Made by a program: the position numbers and the translations under genes. Source: Merdimonas faecis (lineage in GTDB: Bacteria; Bacillota; Clostridia; Lachnospirales; Lachnospiraceae). Taken from it: a DNA stretch of 64,000 nucleotides. Position 1 is the first letter of the stretch. Each line of letters begins with the position of its first letter. Below the pieces are notes generated by a model. It ran no database searches, was not told where the DNA came from, and was given only the letters and a program-made list of their open reading frames with translations. The stretch covers positions 1 through 64,000 of the forward strand of contig NZ_MIEH01000003.1 of the NCBI RefSeq assembly GCF_001754075.1, written 5' to 3'. Below are positions 51,200 to 59,576 of the stretch, in pieces.

Positions 51200-51225
51200 T
51201 TCCGTGGTTTCATTGTACCACGGAA
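51200..51225. promoter_or_regulatory. Inverted repeat upstream of the IME-3 recombinase
   Basis: TTCCGTGGT and ACCACGGAA, identical to the pair in IME-2 (26986-27011), about 35 bases upstream of the recombinase start. It probably overlaps the promoter and acts as an operator. Confidence 0.6.
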
Positions 51226-51277
51226 TAGGGCGGGCTGTATAGCGGCAAAAGTGTAAAATCTGCTTCTTTATGATTTG

Positions 51278-51466
51278 TCAAATTGCCGGTTTTTGTGTAG
51301 CAGCGGCTTCCGCTTCCAGTACCCGCGCCATTTTGTCGGCGGCGGTGGTGGTAGTGTCTTTCTTGAAATAGCCGGACACGACAAGGACGGAATTGCCCAT
51401 GCGGATTTCCGTCACGCAGTCGGGGCGGCGGGTGGTGCGGGTGTCGGGCTGCTTGTTATCTGCCAT
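51278..51466 (-). CDS. TnpW family element protein of IME-3
   Basis: A 62-residue protein from ATG 51466 (MADNKQPDTRTTRRPDCVTE) with GAAAGGAG upstream. Nearly identical to 26360-26554 until the last few residues (QKPAI instead of QEPTYPA). Role unproven. Confidence 0.72.
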   Translation of the reverse strand: MADNKQPDTRTTRRPDCVTEIRMGNSVLVVSGYFKKDTTTTAADKMARVLEAEAAATQKPAI

Positions 51467-51480
51467 AGGCAATACTCCTT

Positions 51481-52323
51481 TCAGTCGGTAATCAGTTTCT
51501 TCATGCTCTCCATTTTCCGCTGCGCGGCTTCCTGCCGGAAGTTGTCGCCGGTAAAGCGTACCGGGACGCACATGGAAAGCAGGCGGTCATAAATCCGGGA
51601 ATGGGCGGTGTCCTCCGGGTTCCGCAGGTCGTCCAGCGTGAGGTTGGTCGTGACGATCAGCGGCTTGCTGCTGCGGTAACGGCTGTCAATCACATTGAAA
51701 ACCTGTTCCAGCCCGTATTCCGTCCCGCGCTCCATGCCGAAGTCGTCAATGATAAGCAGCGGATAGCGGCAAAGGCGGGAAATGTACTCGTTGCGGTTCT
51801 CAAAGCTGGCGGCAAGGTCGTTGAGGATAAGGGCAAAGTTCGTCATGTGGACGGGGATTTCTTTCTCCATGAGGGCGTTTGCGATACAGCCCGCAAGATA
51901 GCTTTTCCCGGTTCCCACGCCGCCCCAGAACAGGCAGCCGATATTGTCGGCTCGCATATCCGCCCAATGCTCCACATACCGGCGGGCAATCCCGGCCTGC
52001 GGGTTCCTGCCGTTGTCGTTCTCAAAAGTCCAGTCCCGCATGGTGGGGTCGGTAAAGCCCCGGCGTTTCAGTTCTTCCACGGTGTCAAGGTGCCTGCGCC
52101 GCTTCTCGGCGGCCTCCCGTTCCTCGCGGGCGGTTCTCTGGCAGTCGCACTCTGCCGGGTGACGGTCACGGCCAAAGATAGCGGCCTTATCCGGCGCAAA
52201 ATAGGCTTCTTTCGGCTTGCGGCACTTGCCGCAGTACAGTAAACCGTCCTCGCCGGTGTAGTCCTCCGGCTCCGGGGCGGTGGTCGTCATATTCTCCAAA
52301 ACAGCGTTGATTTCGTTCTTCAT
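51481..52323 (-). CDS. DnaC/IstB-like AAA+ helicase loader of IME-3
   Basis: A 280-residue loader nearly identical to 25503-26345: zinc finger CGKCRKPKE, Walker A FWGGVGTGKSYLAGCI, Walker B LLIIDDFGMERGTEY. Start ATG 52323 overlaps the RepA stop by four bases. Differences are scattered substitutions (for example FENRNEYIS for FEGRNEYIS), so the two IMEs are relatives rather than a recent duplication. Confidence 0.9.
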   Translation of the reverse strand: MKNEINAVLENMTTTAPEPEDYTGEDGLLYCGKCRKPKEAYFAPDKAAIFGRDRHPAECDCQRTAREEREAAEKRRRHLDTVEELKRRGFTDPTMRDWTFENDNGRNPQAGIARRYVEHWADMRADNIGCLFWGGVGTGKSYLAGCIANALMEKEIPVHMTNFALILNDLAASFENRNEYISRLCRYPLLIIDDFGMERGTEYGLEQVFNVIDSRYRSSKPLIVTTNLTLDDLRNPEDTAHSRIYDRLLSMCVPVRFTGDNFRQEAAQRKMESMKKLITD

Positions 52324-53066
52324 AAACTCTCGCCCTCCTTGCATGAGTAGTCTGGTATGCCCTTTTTCGGGGCTTTCTTTTTGTCGTTCCCCGCCCATAT
52401 CCGCAGGGCGGCGGCATAGTTCTGGTAGCTTTTCCCGTTGGCGGCAAGGTAGCGGCTCATTTCCTCGATGAACCGTTCCAGCCTGTCGGGGTACTCTGCC
52501 TGCAACTCGTCGTATTCGGTCTGCGACAGAAAAATATTCTGGTATCGGCCATAGGGCGCGGGCGGCTCCCCACTCACTCCCTTTGTTTGGCTCTCTGTAA
52601 GGTTGTTTATAGTAGTTTGGTTAGGGGACGGTTTTCCGACCATCATAAGGTCGGTTTTCTGACCATCAGTAGGACGGTTTTCCGGCTCTATGAGGGTCGG
52701 ATTTCCGGCCATCAGTTGGTCGGAAAACTGTACCTGTGGCACTCGCGGCACTTTGACATAAAGCCGGTTCGGTGCGGAGAAGCCGCCCCGTTCCCGTTCC
52801 AGCAGCCCCGCCATGTCCAGTTCATTAAGCGCCCCCTTTATGGTGGTGCTGCCCTTATCCAGTATTTCGGCTATCTCCGCGATTGGATAGATAATATATA
52901 TCCTGCCCTCGTCGTCCTGCCACTTGTTCTTCTGGGAGAGTGTGGAACGGTCTAACAGCAGCGAATACAGCAGCTTGGCGGTCTGGGAAATCTCCATTTT
53001 CAGCAGGAAACGGGGGTAGGGCAGATAGATAGGCAGCGGCGTGTCTGCCATGATATAATCAGCGAT
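52320..53066 (-). CDS. Replication initiator protein A (RepA_N-type) of IME-3
   Basis: Homologue of 24760-25506: TPLPIYLPYPRFLLKMEISQ, KLLYSLLLDRSTLSQKNKW, winged helix STTIKGALNELDMAGLLERE, C-terminal EYDELQAEYPDRLERFIEEM. Again the only well-spaced start after GGGAGGTGAT is ATC (53066). The ATG present in the upstream extension of IME-2 is replaced by an arginine codon here. GTG 53171 gives the longer alternative. Confidence 0.83.
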   Translation of the reverse strand: MADYIMADTPLPIYLPYPRFLLKMEISQTAKLLYSLLLDRSTLSQKNKWQDDEGRIYIIYPIAEIAEILDKGSTTIKGALNELDMAGLLERERGGFSAPNRLYVKVPRVPQVQFSDQLMAGNPTLIEPENRPTDGQKTDLMMVGKPSPNQTTINNLTESQTKGVSGEPPAPYGRYQNIFLSQTEYDELQAEYPDRLERFIEEMSRYLAANGKSYQNYAAALRIWAGNDKKKAPKKGIPDYSCKEGESL

Positions 53067-53186
53067 AGTATCACCTCCCTGTGTTCGGGTTGATTGTGGT
53101 GTTTTGTCACGCCTTAGAACGGCGTTTCCGGGGGAAAAGGATAAATGTATCGCGTACCCTTTGACACTCACGAAAAAAACCTTGAT

Positions 53187-53573
53187 TCATGCGGGTTTGA
53201 AAGGCTCTAAAGCGTGACATTTCTGCCTTTGTTTCCGCTTTCTCTCGGCGGCTTTGAGTTTCTTCATGCGTCCGGCGCAGTCGGGGCAGTATTTTCCCCG
53301 GTTGGATTTGGGGACAAATGCCGCCCCGCAGACCTCACACCGTTTCCGGCTCCCCCGGTACAAGAGGGCTGCGGCCAGTTCCCCGTCAAGGGGCAGGACA
53401 GCCACACGGAACCAGCGGCACATGAGGGAAAGGGAAATGCTTTGGACGCACACGCAAGGCTCCCCGTCGTCTAACAGCAGGCAGTTTCCCTCGTCGTAGT
53501 TACAGCACTCATGTACCAGCCGCCGCGCCCGCCGGTGCTGGCGGTAGTCCATGCGGGGCAGGTTATCGCTCAT
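53187..53573 (-). CDS. Cysteine-rich VLP-type zinc-binding protein of IME-3
   Basis: A 128-residue homologue of 24253-24639 with all cysteines conserved (CCNYDEGNCLLLDDGEPCVC; CEVCGAAFVPKSNRGKYCPDC). Start ATG 53573, 11 bases inside the relaxase end. Function unknown. Confidence 0.8.
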   Translation of the reverse strand: MSDNLPRMDYRQHRRARRLVHECCNYDEGNCLLLDDGEPCVCVQSISLSLMCRWFRVAVLPLDGELAAALLYRGSRKRCEVCGAAFVPKSNRGKYCPDCAGRMKKLKAAERKRKQRQKCHALEPFKPA

Positions 53574-55182
53574 GGCTCTGCTCCTTTCTGCGGTGGGGTT
53601 CCTCCCGGCGCAAAATCTGGTCGATGTTCCGCTTGACGGTCTGCAACTCCTTGAACCGCTGTTTCTGTTCGTGGTAGGTGTTATACAGGCCGTCTTTCTC
53701 GGAGATAAGCTGCTCGATCTCGGCCTGCAACGCTTTCCGGGCGGGCAGCTTGGTGATGCCATGCGCCTTGAAATACCGGGCGGCGGCTTCGGCTATGATA
53801 AAATCGCTCTCGTTTGCCTGCCGGTAGGCGGCGCGGGCTTTCTCGGATTTCTGCGCTTTCAGCCCGTCGCGGGTGGGCTTGGTCTTGGCATAGGCAAGTA
53901 CCTGTTGCTGCAACTCCTTTTTCCCTTGTAGCTTCGTTTCCAGTGCTTTCAGTTCGCCGCTGGTCTGGCGCATTTCCTGATAGGCGGTATCAACGGCGGC
54001 TTCTAACTGCTCCGGGGAAGTAAAGCCGTATTCCTGATACACATTCAGCGTCGCGGCCATTTGTTTGAGGTTGTGCATGGTCGCCCAGCGTTCATAGCCC
54101 CGGCCTTTGCCCTCGGCCATTTTCTGCTCAATGTCCACAAGCCGCTGCACACCGTCCTGCTTCGGGGCGGTTTGTGGGGCTTTTGTGTTCCCATGCCGGG
54201 GGTATTCGAGTATGGCTGCGGCCTTTTCTGTGGCTCTGGCGGCGTTCTGCTCCAAAACGGAAAGGACAGCGGTGCGGTCAAAGTCGTCGCCCAGCTTCCG
54301 GGCGGTAATTGGCTTTGTCCTGTCCGGCGTGAGGTAGGAAAGCCGCCCCCGGCTCTCCTTGACGGTCACGCCCTCCCGCAGCAGCAGAGAGGAAAATTCG
54401 TCAAAGCTGGCGGCGGTGGCAAGGGCTTTCCGTATGGTCTGCCGCAGCTTCTCCTTGTTCGTTTCAAACTTGGTCTGCCGGGGCGTGATACCGCCTGCAA
54501 TCATGGGGGCGTTCTGCTTGTCCAGCGCAGCCTGTCCCTTTTTCTGCGCCCAATACTCCCGGTCGGTCACGCGGTTCTTGCTGCCGTTCAAGAGGTCGAT
54601 TTGGTAAAGCCCCTCCCGGTGGCACATCTCCATGACTTCGGATTTGAAGTAGCGCAAGGCAGCGTCGGTACAGCGGTGCTTGCAGCCGGCTTTCGTGTCG
54701 GCTGGCCTGTCCATGTAGGGCAGGAACGGTACTTCCTCTATCCGCAGGCTGTTAATGACGATATGCACATGGATATTGCCGCTGTGGTTGTGGCCGTCCG
54801 GGTGGGTGCATACAAGGGCTTGGTGGCCGGGGAAATGCTCGGCGCAAAACTTCTCGCCCAATGCCTGCGCCCGGTCTACGGTCAAGCCGTTGTCCGGCCC
54901 GTCCCGTGGGTCAAAGCTGATGATATAGTGGTGGCTTTTCACATCTTCCCGCCGCTGGTTCTTCCCATAGCGGAGATTTGCCCGCATACAGGCAACGGCA
55001 AAATCCTCCCCGCCGCAGTTCAGCGTTGACAGCCGGTAGTCCTCGCGGGGGATAAGCCTGCCGGTTTCATCAAGGACGGGCTTCATGGTAAACTCGTCAT
55101 GCTCAAAGAGAAGATATTGTTCGGCGGCTCCGTAGTCGGCGTTTTTAGAGTTGATATGCTTGAGTGTTGCCAACTGCGTCAC
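53563..55182 (-). CDS. MobP-type relaxase of IME-3
   Basis: A 539-residue relaxase like 22629-24263, with the histidine motif HPDGHNHSGNIHVHIVIN and the ERWATMHNLKQMAATLNVYQ helical part. The segment around residue 310-330 differs (EKAAAILEYPRHGNTKAPQT) and is shorter than in IME-2, so the linker varies while the nuclease domain is conserved. Start GTG 55182 within mobC. Confidence 0.9.
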   Translation of the reverse strand: MTQLATLKHINSKNADYGAAEQYLLFEHDEFTMKPVLDETGRLIPREDYRLSTLNCGGEDFAVACMRANLRYGKNQRREDVKSHHYIISFDPRDGPDNGLTVDRAQALGEKFCAEHFPGHQALVCTHPDGHNHSGNIHVHIVINSLRIEEVPFLPYMDRPADTKAGCKHRCTDAALRYFKSEVMEMCHREGLYQIDLLNGSKNRVTDREYWAQKKGQAALDKQNAPMIAGGITPRQTKFETNKEKLRQTIRKALATAASFDEFSSLLLREGVTVKESRGRLSYLTPDRTKPITARKLGDDFDRTAVLSVLEQNAARATEKAAAILEYPRHGNTKAPQTAPKQDGVQRLVDIEQKMAEGKGRGYERWATMHNLKQMAATLNVYQEYGFTSPEQLEAAVDTAYQEMRQTSGELKALETKLQGKKELQQQVLAYAKTKPTRDGLKAQKSEKARAAYRQANESDFIIAEAAARYFKAHGITKLPARKALQAEIEQLISEKDGLYNTYHEQKQRFKELQTVKRNIDQILRREEPHRRKEQSHER

Positions 55183-55543
55183 CTACTTTCTTGAGGACTT
55201 CATACTTGAGGGCGGCAAGGTCGGCTATGGCGGCGCGTACCTCGCCGGACAGCGCATTGTAGGGTGAGCCGTACTCGTTCAGATACCGGGCAATCTGATT
55301 GAGGTTGCCGCCGATCCTGCCGTACTCGGCGGCCAGCTTCCCGACAGCGGAGAGCAGTTCATCATTGACCGCCGATACATGGACAACGGGGCGTATGGTC
55401 GTGCGCCGTATCGCCTGCCGGAGAAATTCCGACTGGCTGATACCATAGGGCGCAAGCCGCGCTGTGAAGTCGGCGTATTCATCTTCGGACAGCCGGGTTT
55501 TCACAACGCGGCTGCGGTGGGGCGTGTTGTATTTCTTTCGCAT
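55145..55543 (-). CDS. MobC-like relaxosome protein of IME-3
   Basis: A 132-residue homologue of 22268-22666 with the same ends and the GRIGGNLNQIARYLNEYG signature. Start ATG 55543 behind GAGGAGG on the - strand. Confidence 0.87.
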   Translation of the reverse strand: MRKKYNTPHRSRVVKTRLSEDEYADFTARLAPYGISQSEFLRQAIRRTTIRPVVHVSAVNDELLSAVGKLAAEYGRIGGNLNQIARYLNEYGSPYNALSGEVRAAIADLAALKYEVLKKVGDAVGNTQAYQL

Positions 55544-55554
55544 AGGCTGAAAAC

Positions 55555-55745
55555 CTCCTCTCACTATTCTTATTGCTGACTTTTTTCGGATTTTGGGCGG
55601 AGAAAATTTCCTCTCACTCCTCCCATTGCTTAACTTTTCGGGAAATTACAAAAACTTTTTTTTGCATTTCGGCAGAAAAATCCCTCTATACCTCCCATTG
55701 GGCAACTTTTTGGAAAATAACAAAAACTGTTTTCAGCTTTTTCGC
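55555..55745 (-). repeat. Degenerate tandem repeats upstream of mobC in IME-3
   Basis: Two clear units of about 70 bases and a third partial one. Each has CCTCCCATTG, AACTTTTxGGAAA, a TAACAAAAAC-like run and AAAATCCCTC-like ends on the + strand. On the - strand each unit carries a GGGAGG ribosome-site-like core. IME-2 has only weaker traces of them. They may be relaxosome or regulator binding sites. Confidence 0.5.
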
Positions 55746-55762
55746 CCGTAAGGGCGTATAGC

Positions 55763-55791
55763 AGGGTTTGGGGAAGGCACTCCCCAACAAG
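55763..55791 (-). other. Candidate origin of transfer of IME-3
   Basis: The reverse-strand match of the IME-2 block 22201-22229, base for base: CTTGTTGGGG, short centre, CCCCAAACCCT. The flanking 100 bases up to the CCGCAATTCTGCG-type stretch are also conserved between the two IMEs. Confidence 0.6.
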
Positions 55792-56256
55792 TTTCCCGCG
55801 AGGGGCAAAACCGCAGAATTGCGGATTTTGGCACCGTGGTAGAAACTTGCTCTTAGTAAGCCGCAGACTGCCCCTGTCCGGGCTTTTCCGTACATAGAGC
55901 GAACGGGGCGGGGCTTTCAGCCCGCTGTGCGCGGTCTTTTTTTTCTTTCGCCAAAGATACATTCAAAAGGCCGCCAGCTACCCGCTGTCCGGGGATTTTT
56001 CAAATTTTCTTTTGCCTTAGTAATCCGGGAAACAGGATTTTGGCAACCTACGGGGCAGAGAATTTTTCCTTTCACTCCCTACAACACTGCGTTTTGAAAT
56101 TTGCCAAACGGAGCAGGCAGCTTTTTCTGGCTTCACCTACCTACTACGGGTGACTTTGCGATTTTGCCAAATGGACAACAAAAAAAGCAGCAAATCTTTT
56201 TCAGACTTACTGCTTTCACTGGCCGCTGGTGGGCGGCTGGTATTCAGTTTTGGGGC
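55792..56256. other. Non-coding region between oriT-like site and HTH gene (IME-3)
   Basis: About 460 bases, with no reading frame supported by a ribosome site. It holds a terminator-like hairpin for the sigma-HTH operon (AAAGCAGTAAGTC pairing across to GATTTGCTGCTTT on the - strand, at about 56185-56214) and degenerate AT-rich repeats. Confidence 0.5.
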
Positions 56257-56454
56257 TTATCGGTCAAAGCGAAACTTGAATAGTGCGGAGATTAGCTGCT
56301 GCTTCACATATTCCTCAACCTCGGCGTTAACCTGACCGTGTACTTTGGAAAAGTAGCGGATATATCCGGCATAGTGGGAAAGGACGGTGTCGATTGCGTC
56401 CGGGTCGCCCTCATGGGCTTTGACGATTGTTTCATAGGGGAGAAGTTTACTCAT
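56257..56454 (-). CDS. Small helix-turn-helix protein of IME-3
   Basis: A 65-residue homologue of 21558-21770 (MSKLLPYETIVKAHEGDPDA; HYAGYIRYFSKVHGQVNAEV). Start ATG 56454, overlapping the sigma gene end by eight bases. Confidence 0.77.
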   Translation of the reverse strand: MSKLLPYETIVKAHEGDPDAIDTVLSHYAGYIRYFSKVHGQVNAEVEEYVKQQLISALFKFRFDR

Positions 56455-56869
56455 GGTCTTTTCCCTCCATGAGCCGCCGTAGCCGCTGCAAGGCAAGCTG
56501 GATATGCCGCCCCGCTGTGCTGCGTGTCCGGCCAATATGTACGCCGATCACTCGCTGCGGCTGGCGCAGGAAATAGTAACGGAAAATCTCTTCCTGTGTC
56601 TGCTCCGGCAAGAGGGCAAGGGCGGCGGCAAGTTCCGCATGGTACAGAACGGCGGTCTGGCCGCAGGCGGTAAAAAGATATTCTTCAAGCTGCTCCGGTT
56701 CGGCAAGCTGGACAAACTTCTCATTCATCAGATAGTCAAGAGAAACTTCCCGTTCCCACCTCCGGCGCAGCTTTAAGATTATATCTATGGCTGCGTGACG
56801 AATGACAATCTTGCAAAAGGCATTGAATGTGTACTGGATATGCACTTTGTAGGCTTCATCTTCGGTCAT
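56447..56869 (-). CDS. Sigma-70-like regulator of IME-3
   Basis: A 140-residue homologue of 21143-21565: MTEDEAYKVHIQYTFNAFCK, region 4 LLPEQTQEEIFRYYFLRQPQ and GRTRSTAGRHIQLALQRLRR. Start ATG 56869 behind AGGGGGAA. It is the intact sigma gene of the element; a decayed relative lies at 57937-58316. Confidence 0.78.
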   Translation of the reverse strand: MTEDEAYKVHIQYTFNAFCKIVIRHAAIDIILKLRRRWEREVSLDYLMNEKFVQLAEPEQLEEYLFTACGQTAVLYHAELAAALALLPEQTQEEIFRYYFLRQPQRVIGVHIGRTRSTAGRHIQLALQRLRRLMEGKDHE

Positions 56870-56899
56870 GGAAATTCCCCCTCTCTGAATAATAGTGCG

Positions 56900-57052
56900 G
56901 GGCGGCAGCACTCCTTGCTGTCGCCCCTTGATTGCCTATCTGCAAAGGCGGGCGGGGCTGTCAACGGCGGCGCATATGCGCCGTTCATCTTGACTGTTGA
57001 CTGGCTCGGCTGGCTTTGCCATTTGAGTGTAATTGCTTATTCTTTTTTTATT
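56900..57052 (+). repeat. Copy 2 of the sigma-upstream repeat
   Basis: About 150 bases upstream of the intact sigma gene, including CTTGCTGTCGCCCCTTGATT and GGCGCATATGCGCC. It is a direct repeat of 58384-58535 with few differences; together they flank the SPOUT methyltransferase and the sigma remnant. A related copy in IME-2 is at 21000-21135. Confidence 0.75.
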
Positions 57053-57121
57053 TGCAGACTTTTGAGGTAGAACGCCTGCTCCTCCCTTTTCTCTGGCTCA
57101 CTCTCAAAAGGGTTATGCTGT

Positions 57122-57940
57122 CTAATTCATTCGTTGTCTTACTATTTCATACATCATTATAGATGCAGCACAACTGACATTGAAAGAACTGGCATAGGAA
57201 TCTTCAGCCATAGGAATCGTACATAAAACATCACAATATTCCTTAAATGCCTTATTTAATCCCATGGTTTCATTTCCCATCATTAACATAACCGGGGTTT
57301 TCAAGTCCTCATGATAGATAGGCTTTTCGTGGTGGGCTGTTGTGCCTATGATCTTAAAGCCAGGGTATTTTATTCTAAGGCTTTCAACGAATTTATATAA
57401 ATCCTCATTGTGAATGATTCGAATCACCGGAAGATTGAAAAAAGAACCCATCGCCGAAACAATTACATCAGGCTCATACAAATCAACCGCATGTCCAGTA
57501 ATTATCAACATATCTACTCCCAACGCATCACATGAACGTATCATCGTACCTAAATTTCCTTTATTAGAGGGCCTGTCAAATAACACAATAAATGGATTGG
57601 AAGATAACGCAACATTTTCTAACCTGTCTTCCCTCATTTCAATAATAGCCAATAATTCAGAAGTTTCTTCTTTTCCACTTAATTCCTTTAGCAACTGTGC
57701 CGTAAGAGTATAATTGACTTCTGTTTTTACTGTTTCTATCATATGTTTTGCCCAGCCTGACAGATTATTCTTGTCATAAATAAAAGAAATAATCTTCCAG
57801 TTATTTTTAACCGCTTCATTTAAACTTCTTACGCCTTCAACAATAAATTGATTATATTTATATCTTTTATTTCGATTATGCTTCAATACTTCAAATCTCT
57901 GGTAATCATTATTTTTATTTAATATAGAAACAACTTTCAT
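57122..57940 (-). CDS. SPOUT (TrmH/SpoU-family) RNA 2'-O-methyltransferase, candidate resistance gene
   Basis: A 272-residue RNA methyltransferase. The N-terminal L30e-like substrate-binding domain starts EVLKHNRNKRYKYNQFIVEG and VRSLNEAVKNNW. The C-terminal SPOUT knot has motif 1 (RPSNKGNLGTMIRSCDALGVD), motif 2 (VMLMMGNETMGLNKAF) and motif 3 (ASSFNVSCAASIMMYEIVRQ). This family contains housekeeping RlmB/TrmH and the resistance methyltransferases Tsr/Nhr (thiostrepton) and AviRb (avilamycin/evernimicin). The AT-rich composition and its place as IME cargo suggest resistance, but the substrate is not decided. Its start overlaps the end of the sigma remnant. Confidence 0.8.
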   Translation of the reverse strand: MKVVSILNKNNDYQRFEVLKHNRNKRYKYNQFIVEGVRSLNEAVKNNWKIISFIYDKNNLSGWAKHMIETVKTEVNYTLTAQLLKELSGKEETSELLAIIEMREDRLENVALSSNPFIVLFDRPSNKGNLGTMIRSCDALGVDMLIITGHAVDLYEPDVIVSAMGSFFNLPVIRIIHNEDLYKFVESLRIKYPGFKIIGTTAHHEKPIYHEDLKTPVMLMMGNETMGLNKAFKEYCDVLCTIPMAEDSYASSFNVSCAASIMMYEIVRQRMN

Positions 57941-58316
57941 TTCAATACCTGCCTCATCATACTTTGGTTTTCGAATTTTTCACCCATTGTAAGCCCATTT
58001 TTGAAAAAATAAGGGAAAATGATTTCCCGGTTTTTCTGTGGCAGGGATAACAGGACGGCGGCAAGTTTTCCATTGGTGAGGATAACTGCCTGACCGCATA
58101 TCGTTATAGGGTGTTCTTCATGGGGTGCTTCAAAATATTCGTCTGTTGTGCCTAAAGGGTAAAACTTTTCTTCTGTGAGGTATTCAAGGGATATTTCTTT
58201 TTGCCGCCGTCTGCTCCTGTCACGCCATGCGTTGATAGCCGCATAGTGTATGACGGTCTTGCAAAGCCATTGAACGTGTACATGATGTGTTCTTTGTATG
58301 CTTCTGTGCAAGGCAT
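57937..58316 (-). pseudogene. Decayed sigma-factor gene joined to the methyltransferase
   Basis: It begins like an element sigma gene (MPCTEAYKEHIMYTFNGF) at ATG 58316. At about 58262-58265 one T is missing compared with the TTTTGCAAG of the intact gene. The frame then changes; the other frame continues CKTVIHYAAINAWRDRSRRR, then ICGQAVILTNGKLAAVLLSL and ends before region 4, where the methyltransferase starts. So it is both frameshifted and truncated. Confidence 0.75.
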
Positions 58317-58383
58317 AGATGATTCCCCCTTTCTCCCACATAGGGCGTTGTATGGTTGACGGGTTTCATTTATAATATCAGAG

Positions 58384-58535
58384 GGCGGCAGCACCCCTTG
58401 CTGTCGCCCCTTGATTGCCTACCAGCAAAGGCGGGCGGGGCTGTCAACAGCGGCGCATATGCGCCGTTTATCTTGACTGCCCGCTGGCTCGGCTGGCTTT
58501 CCTATTTGAGTGTAATTGCTTATTCTTTTTTTGTT
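58384..58535 (+). repeat. Copy 3 of the sigma-upstream repeat
   Basis: Direct repeat of 56900-57052, here upstream of the sigma remnant; its end merges into the 3' end of the AraC gene. The duplication shows that a second sigma-operon front was added together with the methyltransferase. Confidence 0.75.
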
Positions 58536-59386
58536 ACTGGAATCCAAATTTCACTGTATGCGTAGTTGGGCTTTTTGTCGTCCATTTTTGTAAAAGAGAA
58601 AGAAAACGGCTCTGCCAGTTCATAATCTGCCGTCATAAACCATTCGGAGTAGATTCTTGCCATTGTATCCTGCAAAGTAAACGGGAAGATTCCTTCATTT
58701 GGAAAAACTGCCCACGTATGAGCTTTAACAGGAAATGTGTCCAGATTACTGCTAATGTCATTTTTAGTTGTTAAAACTCCAATTAAATGCGTTAATTCAC
58801 CAGCTTCTTCAAGAAAGTTCGTATCTGATTCATAGGAAACATTTACAGTTTCATATGGCTCAATGTTTTGCAACCGGTGCATTTCTTCTTTCTGTTCCTG
58901 TGTTATGCTTTGTGCCAGTTCCAAAATAGCGTTGTTTACTCCCTCATATTGTAACGGCACTCGTTTACTTACACCTGCAAACGTAAAAGCAGGTTTTTCA
59001 ACAATTTTATATTCCATTAAAGTTCCTCCCTTCATAGTTACAACAAATTGTAACTTTTGGCATGATTTACATTGTTTCAACTTTGCGACTTGTGACGGTA
59101 AGATACCGCTCCATTTTTTAAAGGCACGTGTAAATCCGTCTACGGATTGATACCCATATTGATAAGCGACATCTGTTACCTGCGCCCCCTGCAACAATTC
59201 TTTGTTAGCTTCTGAAAGTCGTCTGTTTTTTACATACTCATTCAGCGTCATATTGGTAAGCGCAAAAAATATTTTTCTAAAATGATAATCTGAAACATTT
59301 ATATGCTCAGAAATCTTCTCAAGTAAAAACTCGTCCTCCAGGTGCGCTTCAATATAGTCCATCGCGTCATTCAATTTCTTTAACAC
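58520..59386 (-). CDS. AraC-family regulator with GyrI-like effector domain
   Basis: A 288-residue transcription regulator. Two helix-turn-helix units fill residues 1-105 (DEFLLEKISEHINVSDYHFR; GAQVTDVAYQYGYQSVDGFT then RAFKKWSGILPSQVAKLK). A GyrI-like small-molecule-binding domain follows from about residue 130 (EYKIVEKPAFTFAGVSKRVP). It belongs to the Rob/SoxS-like group with a C-terminal ligand domain. The start is GTG 59386 with GGAGGGG upstream. It lies downstream of the tet gene and may respond to a drug; target genes are unknown. Confidence 0.82.
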   Translation of the reverse strand: MLKKLNDAMDYIEAHLEDEFLLEKISEHINVSDYHFRKIFFALTNMTLNEYVKNRRLSEANKELLQGAQVTDVAYQYGYQSVDGFTRAFKKWSGILPSQVAKLKQCKSCQKLQFVVTMKGGTLMEYKIVEKPAFTFAGVSKRVPLQYEGVNNAILELAQSITQEQKEEMHRLQNIEPYETVNVSYESDTNFLEEAGELTHLIGVLTTKNDISSNLDTFPVKAHTWAVFPNEGIFPFTLQDTMARIYSEWFMTADYELAEPFSFSFTKMDDKKPNYAYSEIWIPVTKKE

Positions 59387-59576
59387 ATTGCCCCTCCTTC
59401 CGAATATGAATATCACAATTTAGAAAGATATGCTCGACATTAGCATACAAAATTAGTCGGGTTATAAATAAAGGCCGTTTGCTCAATATAAGTTTACACA
59501 AAACCGACTTGAAAACAAAACTAACATAGACTCTCCTTATATTCAAAGATTTTTATCCGTGATAACGCACAAAATA

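Noticed and set aside
58152..58394. Independent 80-codon gene upstream of the SPOUT methyltransferase
   Set aside because: Its first part is the start of a sigma gene and the rest is out of frame because of one missing T; it is listed as a pseudogene.
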